The notes under the pieces were generated by a model, which worked only from the letters and a program-made list of their open reading frames with translations, searched no databases and was not told the origin of the DNA. The position numbers and the translations under genes were made by a program. From the NCBI GenBank assembly GCA_030704615.1, contig CM060731.1, forward strand, positions 40,178,001 through 40,238,000: a DNA stretch of 60,000 nt. Reading direction: 5' to 3'. The stretch comes from Takakia lepidozioides (taxonomy: Eukaryota > Streptophyta > Takakiopsida > Takakiales > Takakiaceae). This document shows positions 34,301-44,700 of the stretch, in pieces. Positions within the stretch are counted from its first letter, which is position 1; every line of letters begins with the position of its first letter.

Positions 34301-36082
34301 AGGATGGATTCGTTGGAGACTTATGAGCAAATGATTCGGGAAGGGGTGAAGCCCAACCACATCACGTTCGTTTGTGTTTGCGATGCATGCGCGAGCCTGG
34401 GAGCCCTGGAAAAGGGCAAAGAGGTCCATGGTGACATCATCGAAGCGGGAGTTGTACCAGATGTCATTCTGAACACTGCCCTGGTGGACATGTATGCCAA
34501 ATGCGGCAGCATCGAGGATGCAAAGGGGGTGTTTGACAATATGGCTGATCGTAATGTGGTGTCCTGGAACACAATGATCACAGCATATGCACAGCATGGG
34601 TGTGGGATGGAGGCTTTGGAGACCTATGAGCAAATGCTGCGGGAAGGGGTGAAGCCCGACCAGGTCACGTTTATTTGCGTTTGCAATGCGTGTGCAAGCC
34701 TGGCAGACCTGGAAAAGGGCAAAGAGGTTCATGGCGACATCATCAAAGCAGGAATTGTACCAGATATCATTCTGAACACTGCCCTGGTGGATATGTATGC
34801 CAAATGCGGCAGCATTGAGGATGCAAAGGGAATGTTCGACAATATGGCTGAACGAGATGTGCTGTCGTGGAGTGTGATGATCACAGGATATGCCCAGCAT
34901 GGGTGCGGGATGGAGGCTTTGGAGACCTATGAGCAAATGCTCCGCAAAGGGGTGAAGCCAGACCGGGTCACATTCGTTTGCGTTTGCAATGCGTGCGCGA
35001 GCCTGGCAGCCCTGGAAAAGGGCAAAGAGGTACATGGTGACATCATCCAAGCGGGAATTGTACCAGATGTCATTCTGAACACTGCCCTGGTGGACATGTA
35101 TGCCAAATGCGGCAGCATCGAGGATGCAAAGGGAGTGTTTGACAATATGGCCGAACGAAATGTGGTGGCCTGGAATGCAATGATTGCAGGATATGCCCAG
35201 CATGGTTGTCATAGGGAGGCCCTGCAACTATTTGAAGGAATGCAAAAGGAAGGGTTGAGGCCACATAGTATCACTTTTATATGTGTTCTCTCTGCATGCA
35301 GCCACGTTGGCCTACTGGATGAAGGAATACGCTACTTTGATTCCCTGAGTCTTCATGGTGTCACTCCGACAGTGAAGCACTTTGGCTGCATGGTGGACCT
35401 TCTTGGACGTGCAGGGCGATTGGATGAGGCAGAGGGCCTCATTAATAAAATGCCAATCAAACCAGATGCTGTGGTGTGGAAGGCCTTGCTTGGTGCCTGC
35501 AGAATCCATGGCAATGTGGAGATGGCTGAACGTGCGGCAACCTCTATTCTCAAGTGGGATGTACAGGATGCCGCGACCTATGTGTTGCTATCAAATATCT
35601 ATGCTGCAGCTGGCAGGTGGGACGATACTGCAAAGGTGAGAAAAATGATGAAGGTCAGAGGGGTCAGAAAGGAGCAAGGTTGCTGCTGCATTGAGGTTCA
35701 CAACAGGGTGCACACCTTTGTTGTAGATGACAAATTGCATCCCAAAATTGAGGAAATCCATGGTGAGCTGAGAAGATTGTCTGGGCAGATGAAGGAGGCA
35801 GGGTATATGCCTGACACGCGCTTTGTATTGCATGATGTTGGGGAGGAGCAAAAGGAATTTTCTCTTTGCTACCACAGTGAGAAGCTGGCCATTGGTTTTG
35901 GGCTGATCAGCACAGCCCCTGGGACACCTCTCTGCATCATCAAGAATCTTCGAGTGTGTGGTGACTGCCACACGGCCACCAAGTTCATCTCAAAGATCGT
36001 TGGCCGAGTAATTGTGGTTAGGGACACTAACCGCTTTCACCACTTTGAAGCCGGTGTTTGTTCTTGTGGGGATTACTGGTGA
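31308..36082 (+). CDS. Fusion of OSB-type PDF motifs with PPR-E-DYW RNA editing factor
   Basis: Seven-exon model: 31308-31533, 31705-31784, 31863-32070, 32282-32361, 32536-32668, 32843-32919, 33167-36082. Every junction is GT-AG and phases match (1,0,1,0,1,0), giving about 1,239 aa. Exon 1 is Ser/Ala/Arg-rich, a probable organelle transit peptide. Exons 2-3, 4-5 and 6-7 each make one PDF motif: NDPSQWWEIRMSN plus SPDYKHKQRTQEGLW; KDPSQWWDNRNGK plus LDYRHKQRKEEVLW; LDPSQWWDNRSEK plus GPDFKNNITYESLW. PDF motifs bind single-stranded DNA in plant OSB proteins. No OB fold is seen. The last exon continues in frame into PLS-type PPR repeats, E1/E2 motifs and a full DYW domain (HSEKLAIGFG, CGDCHTA, terminal CSCGDYW). 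The PG box is altered to EQGCCCIEV. An in-frame Met at 31,242 is an alternative start. AATAAA at 36,100. Confidence 0.8.
33575..35230 (+). repeat. 303-bp tandem coding repeats (PPR PLS triplets)
   Basis: Five near-identical triplets. The start of VDMYAKCGSIEDA falls at 33,878, 34,181, 34,484, 34,787 and 35,090, exactly 303 bp (101 codons) apart with no indels. Each holds a 35-residue P, a 35-residue L and a 31-residue S motif. The uniformity indicates recent duplication or gene conversion. Confidence 0.95.
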
Positions 36083-36847
36083 AACGATGTTTTCGTGGAA
36101 ATAAATGTCTTGCTTCATTTCTTGATCTGCGTAGTTACTTCATTCAACCACCAGTAATCCGGAATATTGGCTATGATGTGTACTGTTGAGGCATTTCCTC
36201 TGGCATATGAACCTTCCAAGAGCTCATAGTGGGGTCTACCCAGCATATGTGGAAAGTCGGCCTATAATTGCACTTGACTGGAGGGTGGATTTAGACTGAC
36301 TCCAGTTTTAGTGGAGGAAATCAGAAAGTGAATAAAATTTGGAATGAGCTTGAATAGAAGGGGCAGCCTTGTGCACAAGTTTGTTCAACATCTTAAATGT
36401 GGATATGTTTGTATGTTTCTCATGGTGCCACTTTAGAGAGCCCTTGACTAAATTGCATGAACGTTGGCAAAAGCTAGCATTAAGATCTAATCCCATGGTG
36501 GCCGGAAATAAGTTCACCTGCTGATTGTAACATCAGTTTGTGTGCATTGGAGCTGAAGGTTGGGGACACTTCCACCCATTCCATCCACTCTGGAGCACAA
36601 ATGCCTACAGTTGGGGACCAAATTTTGGAGCATGTATGGAACCATTGTAAAGTATTCGACACCTGTTCATAGTTCCATGCAGGTACTGGCGATACTGCCA
36701 CAGTCCATGGAAGTTGGTGCTGATTGCTGCATAATTTTCAATAGCTGTTGATCAACCCTTCTCTTCAATTCAAAAGACACAGTCCCATATACACAGTCTC
36801 ATATACACATGATTGGTTGCAATACATGATTACAAGAGCAGTCTTCG
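36083..36847. other. Intergenic between convergent genes; contains intron-like duplicate
   Basis: Between the stop of the PDF-PPR gene and the stop of the minus-strand V-ATPase F gene. 36,345-36,485 resembles 32,085-32,225, the intron between the first and second PDF units (shared AGGGGCAGCCTTGT, GCACAAG, TTGTT, ATTGCATGAA). No exon is seen after it. Confidence 0.55.
36100..36105 (+). promoter_or_regulatory. Polyadenylation signal of the PDF-PPR gene
   Basis: AATAAA starts 18 bp after the stop codon of the DYW domain, followed by a T-rich stretch. Confidence 0.5.
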
Positions 36848-37873
36848 TTAGTAGTTGCTGGGACCTGCTGGATCACTGGAAAACATGTGCTTGACTCGGG
36901 ATAAGATGGAGTCCTGACTTGGATCATAGGGATGGTCCTTTGACGGGATCTCCAGGATTGAAGGTATTGGTTTGTGGTAGCTATCAATCATAAAACGGAT
37001 CATGTTCGCAATCTGCACAGCCCCACTCCCAATTCAGTTTGAGGGACCCCCTCACAGAAGACTACATTTACTATCATGTATATGACGAACCTATTATGGC
37101 CGCTAACTGCAAATGTAGATCACAGCTCTGACTCTTTGGACGAGAATATCTTCCCCACATGTCAGTTCTCCACAAAAGAGTTTATATTATGAAGGGGTTT
37201 TGGCAGGCACTCACATATTGACTTATGAGAACAACAGCAATGTCCTCACGACTTGTAAACTCCTTGAATGCGTCTTCAATTGCTTTCACTGTGGTCTCTG
37301 CAGGGCCCAGTTTGTCCCATGCTAAAAGTCAGTTTACACACAAAGTAGGGTACTGACAAAAAGACAATTGAAACCACCATAACAGAACAGTAGTAGTTCC
37401 CTGTGAAGGTTGGCCATATGGTACCCTCCAGGCCATTACCGAGTAGACACAAACTCTCCAGGAGCAAATCGCGGGCTCTCAACCAGCCACACATAAAAAT
37501 CACTCCCAAACTTCCATGGCTGACCCACAGCCCACAACAATCCAATTACAGGGGAATGAGAGTTCATTGAAGTGCTGGAATTAACATCACACCAAAAACA
37601 TGATTCCAGTATGAGAAAGGGAAAGAGAGGTGAGGGGCTCACTAGAATCTACCACGAGGTAGTTGGTTTTTTTGCGAATGTCCACGTTCCCTACTCCTGC
37701 TAGCAAAAACCCAGTCACAGTGTCCTGCAAAAACCATCGTCTCCTTCAGATCCAACCCTTGTCTATCTCCAATTCAGCTTACCCAACAAATTCCTTGCAA
37801 AATGCGAGATTTTCACTCTAGGGAAGGTCCAAAGGACACAGAACGAAACAAATCAAAACCAGAGCTACTTGGA

Positions 37874-37926
<53 letters not shown>

Positions 37927-38119
37927 CAACACTTAGGTCATCACTAACCCAGAAAAATCAACCCGAAAAACTCGTGGAAGGTATAGAGAGAAACAAAGAA
38001 AGAGAGAAATTTATTACATCCACGGGAGGCCAAAAGGACGAGAGAAAGAGACATACCTCATCTGCAATGATGGCAATGAGAGAGGATCCCCGCGCTACAG
38101 CAGCTGCAGCTACCGCCAT
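36848..38119 (-). CDS. VHA-F: V-type proton ATPase subunit F
   Basis: Four minus-strand exons: 38119-38057, 37724-37643, 37297-37215, 37012-36848, all GT-AG with matching phases, giving 130 aa (plant subunit F is normally about 128-130). It starts [20 protein letters not shown], then [94 protein letters not shown]. It ends [11 protein letters not shown]. Subunit F is part of the central rotor stalk of the V1 sector that drives proton pumping into vacuole and endomembranes. The N terminus is Ala-rich and unlike flowering plants. Intron 1 holds an (AG)n tract. The gene is head-to-head with SWEETIE and looks fully functional. Confidence 0.95.
37876..37924. repeat. (AG)n microsatellite in V-ATPase F intron 1
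   Basis: About 49 bp of alternating AG on the plus strand, a CT tract on the sense strand of the gene. Confidence 0.95.
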
Positions 38120-38726
38120 TCTTCAGCAGACGCTCACGCAGACAAGAAATTTGTTCGAGCAACTCTGCACGCAAATCTCAAGACTCTGAGCGCGGACAGC
38201 GTGAGGAAAGCAGTAGGTTTAGAGTTTAGAGCCCACTACGTTCATCGATGAATGCATAATTCTGCGCAAATAGACTTTCATCCATCCCAAGAAGTCCATC
38301 AAAGATGCACTCATTGGCACAACCCTGACCGATGTAATTGTGACCGTCCGATCTAAAAGAAATTTGGAGCGATGTAGGTTGTCCATGTGAAAAACTCTGC
38401 TGTCCAGAGAGGACGACATTCTGGACGGAACAGGCCTGCTGGCTTGCCAGAGCAACGCAGGGGGGCGCAGAGGCCGATGAAAAATTCTGCTGTCCAGAGA
38501 GGAGGACATTCTGGGCGGAACGGGCCTGCTGGCTTGCCAGAGCAAGGAGACGCAGGGGGGCGCAGAGGCAGAGAGAGAGATCCAGAGAGGGGGACGTGCA
38601 GCATCGAGGAGAGTGAGGGATGGGTTGATGGGGCGTTGGTTCGCGGGAGGTGCGATTGTATGTGTAGCAATTGTTGCTGGAGGTTGACTGATTGATTTCG
38701 AGGAACGGGGAGGAGAGGGGGAGGAG
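38120..38726. promoter_or_regulatory. Divergent promoter interval of V-ATPase F and SWEETIE
   Basis: Only 607 bp separate the two start codons on opposite strands, so both 5' leaders and promoters must fit here. No TATA box is obvious. The SWEETIE-proximal half contains a 90-bp tandem duplication (separate entry) followed by a purine-rich stretch. Confidence 0.65.
38388..38569. repeat. Tandem duplication, about 90 bp, two copies
   Basis: Copy 1 at 38,388-38,477 and copy 2 at 38,478-38,569 share TGAAAAA.TCTGCTGTCCAG, GACATTCTGG.CGGAAC, GGCCTGCTGGCTTGCCAGAG and GGGGGGCGCAGAGGC, with a few substitutions and a small indel. It lies in the probable SWEETIE leader or promoter. The plus-strand 102-codon frame across it is not a gene. 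Confidence 0.9.
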
Positions 38727-41700
38727 ATGGCAGAAGGAGGGGAGTTGTCCAAGTTGGGAATACTGGTGGCGCAGCTGGAGTCTATCGTGAATGCGGCGGT
38801 TCAGAAGCCTCCGGAGCCTCTCATTTGCTTTGATCTTCTGTATGATCTCCTGAAGACTCTTGAAGAGGAATCGAAGGTGATTATTGGCTGGCTGTTTTTT
38901 TCAGTGCTTGTTGTGTGCTTGGGGTAGCATGTTTTATCTTACATGCCTCGAAGGGTCACTTGTTGAGAAAAAGTGAGGAACGCAAGCCTTGGATTATTTT
39001 CTGGATTGTAGGGTTTATCGTGGAGGACATTGTGTTGTCTCGCAATCCTACTATTCGTGTAGTTTGATTACGAACTGTTGAGTGTCGTGGAGGTTGAAGT
39101 GGTCTATGCATTGGTGCAAACTCCGTTGGAGACCGCTGGAGTTCGATCATGGGCTCGTTGTGCCATCATTGAGAGAGAACACGGTCAATGTCTCTTGTTT
39201 TGAAGTGTTCATGAAGCAATCTGGTTGCCACGTTGGTTGTCAGCTGAACACAATTAGCACTCTCATGCTATTATGAGTGGGGCTCGTTTTCTTTGAACTG
39301 CTAGAATGCGGGCAGGTCAAAAGTGTAAATTCTATATGACAGGTGATATGTATTCTTATGAATCCATTTTGGGAAGAAACCGAGGAAGGGTCAGTGCGAA
39401 AGCAAGATCAATCGCTTTCTTGCCTGGATCATGTGCCATTGCGATCGCTACCAACGTCTGAGCCTCAATTGGACCCACCTCTTCTAAAAACTGGAAGGAA
39501 TCTCCTGAATGTCGATGTGATTGATACAGAGACCATCTCACCGACCATCTGTCTACTGTTAGTTGAAGTGAGTCAAGACGACATTATTTCCGGTGCAAGT
39601 AGTTGTCAGTTTGTGAAGCTGACCTGATACTATGGAAAGCAGAGTTCTTCAATTTGAACTCCGGTAGGGTCAGTTGCAACTGACCTCTCATATAAAGGGA
39701 CCTTGTTAAGTAAACAATGCTGTTCATTTGGTTTAGCAACTCCAACAAGAACTCTCTGACCACAAAAATGTGAGAGAAGTATCTCAGAGCAAGGGGAAGA
39801 CAGGAACATCCATAAAGAATGGTGCTTGTTCCAGTGTGATGCTGGACTTAATCAGGCTTAGGGTTCACGAAATTCAAGTTTTGCACAGGAAGATTTATGA
39901 GCTAATGATGGGTTGTGAGCAGTTTGTTGCATAGAATGGTTGGTGACAGCAGACTGACAAACTTTGTAGTGGGAAGCCAAATGAGAGAGGCAACAATATG
40001 GTTGCATGAGTACTCTCCATCCCTACCAACTTTAACAGAAATATTCTGGTGCCTGCAGGGGTCCCTGCTGCTATGCCAGAGGAAGGGAGAGGATGCATTG
40101 CAAGCATTGCTGCTGCTCGGGGTCCGACCACCAGTGCGCCGCCTGGCTTCTACAGCAATGACAAGGTTCATAGAAAGGGGGGATAGTATATCTATCTACT
40201 CAAGGGCAAGCAGTTTGCAGGGCTGGCTATCTGACAAGGCTGACGTCCGGAAATCTGAACCAGCTTCTTGCATTGGTAAGGGAAACCAATGTCACCTGTG
40301 TCAGGACGAATTCTGAAGTGATTCTTGTGAGAATACTGGTATTGGTCTTGTCTTCATTTAGTTGCGAGTTTCAATGTGATAAAATGTTTTCTGGTGACTC
40401 ATGCTGATGACATGGGAAAAGTGCTCACACAAGTGGGCTATGTTAGGAGTCTACTTTGCAGCTGCATACATTAGTGGCAGCAAGGATTCACTTTTGAGGG
40501 TCTGCAAGCCAGGCATCTTCCTATTGATCCATATACGGAAGTACTGATACTGTACTGATAGATGCTGCTTTGCAGGGGCTGCCCAATGCTTGGGATCTTT
40601 GTACTGGGTGTTTGGGCAAAGGATCACTTCTGGATTGCTGGAGACAACTAGCATTGTTGCCAAATTGATGAAGTCCTCAGAGGTACCCAGTTCAAGACAA
40701 AAGGCTAGCAAGATGGAATTTTCTTCTTAAGAAAATTATACATCACTGCATAGTTTAAAAGAGGTGGGGGTGGTTCAGTTGGACTACCTAGATGAATAAG
40801 TTCCTCCCAATAGCCAACACCTGTTGTAGTGCAGTGGTTGATCATAGAGGTCGACCACCAACTTTGGGCGCTCTACACGGTGCATTGACTGTTTCGGATG
40901 TATTTACTATGGGACCTGAACTGTGAAATGTGCAATGATGCATGCTTCATGCATGGATGCCTTTGTGGGGGGAGCTAAAGATGAAGGAATTTGAAGATGT
41001 AGTGTGGAGATGATGTCTTTTAAGACTCAAAAGTCTCTGGCTAGGAAAACCCTTGATAGAGCGAACATTGTTAAGTACATCCTTAATTCCCTGATGTTTC
41101 CTACACACGTGGAAGAGTCCTGGTGACCTGTAGGAAGGATTGACCAAGAGATATAACCACCTGAAAGTGTCATGGGTATGACAGTTCGATGTGACTTTGG
41201 TTTGGTTAGAATTAGAGTCACCCTGGAACTCAACCACATGGTCTACTTTGAAAGGACATGTTCATTTGAATTACCTGCAAGTTCATGAATATCTGTTCTG
41301 TGCAGGACTGGGACTACATCAGTGGGAGCCAGGGGTCTGTTCATGTCAAAATCTAAGGATGAGTCTGTCATGTGATATTAGCATTGGTCTCACTAATTAG
41401 GGTTATGTCTGAAGCAGTGGTGGTTGGTGCTTCATACCACGGGTCAACCATTTTTATGATGTTGCTCTTATTTTATGTCTTTCCTGTTGGGTTGGATAGG
41501 TGAAAGTGAGACAGGCAGCTTTGCAATTGCTCCAGGATGCACTAGAGGGGTCCGGCGGTGGAGGCTCTCTAGCTGCATACACAGAAGCAGTTCGCATTAT
41601 CTTGAAATTTGGAGCTTCTGATAAATCAGCAGTTGTCAGAGCTACAGCAGCTGGATGTCTGCGAGCTGCTGCTGTCACTGGTGGGCCTGGTGTAGGGTAC

Positions 41701-44700
41701 AGTGGACTGGAAGCATGCATCACTCTTTGTTTAAAGGTATTTGACATGCAGAGTGAAGCCCTGTTCTTGTGGGTTTCTAAGCTACCTGATGCTGTCTGTG
41801 AATAGGATTGGAGTTCTTGTCTTTACGGGTTTGAGGCTTAGAATGACAAGTTGCTGCTTCTTAGTTCGATAAACTTGTTTTGCTCAAATTCCTGTTGTTG
41901 AACTGAAATATGTAATTTTTTTACTTTTATCAGTAGAGTGTGACCTAGTGGGGAACAAATCGTCTTTCAAGCAATATCTGCCAAATTATGAACTATCAGG
42001 TGTTGTTGGGTGCATCACAGGCTCTAGAAGACTCTGCACAACCGGTGAGGGATGGCTTTGCTGCAGCCCTGGGTGCTCTTCTTGCCCTCGGACTCAATCC
42101 CCAAGCACAGGTAGCGTTTGCAAGTCAATGAGTTCAGTATGCCAGATTGGTCCGAGATTCTTTTTCATTGGTTGATGACTGGAAATCAGCAATTAGAGTG
42201 CACATATGCAGTCAAATGAAAGATTCTTTTGCTTAAGATATATTGTTTTTCTTTCTGACATGCCGCAAATCCCTGGAGGTTTGATTCAGCTGACGGCAAA
42301 TCCAGTCATCAATGGATGGAGAGGATAAGCATGGCAAAACTTGTGTTATTGTTTGGCAAAGAGTTGAGTTCAGGTGTCAAGATTTCCTTGTCCATGAGGA
42401 GGCCCTCTGACAGCTGTGTTTCCATGAGGAGAGCACGTTTAAAAAACTGTCTAGACGGGCTACGCCTCCTCTTATGCGTTTTTTCAGTTTGTTGGGATAT
42501 GGAAGGTAATCGTAATGCAAGTGAATGGATTCTGATGGACCTTGTAGGCCCAACCAAAGGGGAGAGCGCCACCTCCTTTACCAGCTAAGCCATTGGAAGG
42601 AGCCTTGCAGAAGCATTTGATCATCCCCTTTTTGAGAGGTATCTTCTCAAACATTCTTAGTACAAGATATTGAGGTCAGACAAAGGTGGATAAAATTTCC
42701 AGGTGTTCAACTAAGTCCAATGCTCAGATGTGGTGGCTACTTCTGTGAGGGAAGGCTGCACCCACAGAAGTGGAGGACGTAAGTAAGGTCCCGGGTATGA
42801 AATGTTCTGACTTCAAATAGCACCCTATGTTTTGGGACAGCATCAGGTCCTCGATGCAAGGATGTTCGAGTTGGTCTCACAATGGCCTCAGTGGCCTTTC
42901 TGCAGGTACAGTGGTCCCTTTTTCTTGACCATTTGACTTTTACTCGGCTCTTTGGTAAAGCAGTGGTTACAATATTCTGCTGATCACACTGACTGCACGA
43001 CTGCGCTGCTGGACTGTGTTGAATGTTTGGTCTGTGGTGTGTACTGTTTAGGTCTTGTTGAAAGTAGCTGGAGGGTACAACTTGCTAGGATGGGCTGTCT
43101 CATAGCTCTGACCCCTCCTCTCATCAGTATGAGATAGAGCATCAAAATGCAGGAGCTAAGAGGCTTAACTTCACTTACTGCTTGTTTGTTTTCTTGGGCC
43201 TGTTCAGCCAGCACCCTTTTTTAGTGATGAAATAATACTCCCTATTCTGCAGGGAATGCATTTGGCATACGGGCATGACGACTTGGAGCTTTCAAACTTG
43301 GGGATGCAAGCTCTGAGTATGCTTACATCCAGCCCTGATGCTCATGCTCAGGTAACACTTGCAATCATTGGTAGAAATAAGATGTTCATGTATCTAATCT
43401 GGAATTTTGTTGCAGATTACTGTATGTGAGGGTCTGCCCACCATGCAAAGTTTTCAAGAGTTTTGCTTTGATTTAATAAATCTACCTCTAGGTCCTGACC
43501 GAGTTGACGTAGTGGAACCACAAGATAGTTCACAGTGAATTTGTTGTTGTCTGCCATGGAGCCTAATGAATGGACGAGCGCTTTATTCTGTAGTTTAGTT
43601 CACATTGGGAGAATGCGGCACTTGCACATTTATATGGCTTTCTGAAAACACCACCTTGGTTGTTGAGTTGACCATTTCTGTTGAAAGAACCCAGAAAGTC
43701 ACTCACTGCCATTCATGACAGCATCACTACCTAAGTGTTTGACTCTAACTGTTGCTGGATTTTTTGCTGTATAAGTTTCTGGATAAATATCCTCATTCTT
43801 AACCAGGGTGTGAACAGGCGTGTGTTTTATATATTCTTCGGGTTGGAGTTGTTGAACAAATGGGGGAACCAGCGCAAAAGGAATTTACTGTCCTCCTCAC
43901 AAAACAGGTTAGGTTTTTCATCTTGTCTTTGAGGTCAGCATTCTGCAGATATACTTTATCATGTCAGTGCACGCTTTATTTATTTGGTGGATTGAGATTA
44001 TCTGCTTGAGGATGCAAGGGCAGTTCAGCTATCTCCGGATTAAGGATCCCTCCTGGTGCGAGTGAATATTTTGTGGTGGAATTCTTCATTCAATGTCACT
44101 TGGCTTTGCATTTTCCTTTCTACTCTTCCTTCTCTCTTCAGACTGTTGTTCAAACTGGCAAGGGCAAAGCTCTGGGGCTCACTAAATTTTTCCACTGCAG
44201 AGGGGTCAACTCTGAGGTTAAGAAAACCATGCTTTGTCGCGTTATTAGACCTGCCTTGGAGTACGGATCTGCTATATGGGTTGATAAATCCAACCAGGCT
44301 AAGTCTCTAGAATCCATTCAAGTGGGGGTGCTTAAGGAGTGGATGTCAGCATGCTCCAAAACAGCCAATGTGGCTGTTCGGGGTGAGTTTGGCATTCCGT
44401 CCTTAAGCTCCCTACGAGATGAATTCAAGGTCAGATGGTGGGGTCAGCTGCAACATATGTCCAATACCAGATATCCTAAGCTAATCGACTCTATATCTTG
44501 GAAACAGGACTGCCCTGTCAAACAGGCTAAGTCCTGGCAGAAGAGAGTAGAAGAGATTCTCAAGGACCTGGACCTGGTACCGCAAGTCTTGACCCTGCTG
44601 GATAAATCTGACTTAGAGGCTGTAGCGTCCAAAGCCATGTCTGTTGCCATGAGATTGTCCGATGAAAATGAAGTTAGGCAGAAAACTTCCCTGAACTTGT

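Noticed and set aside
33449-35227. 592-codon minus-strand frame opposite the PPR gene
   Set aside because: Shadow of the repetitive PPR codons; it repeats with the same 303-bp period and has no domain.
38219-38752. 177-codon minus-strand frame and 102-codon plus-strand frame
   Set aside because: Both arise from the 90-bp tandem duplication and purine-rich leader between two real genes; neither has homology or splice support.
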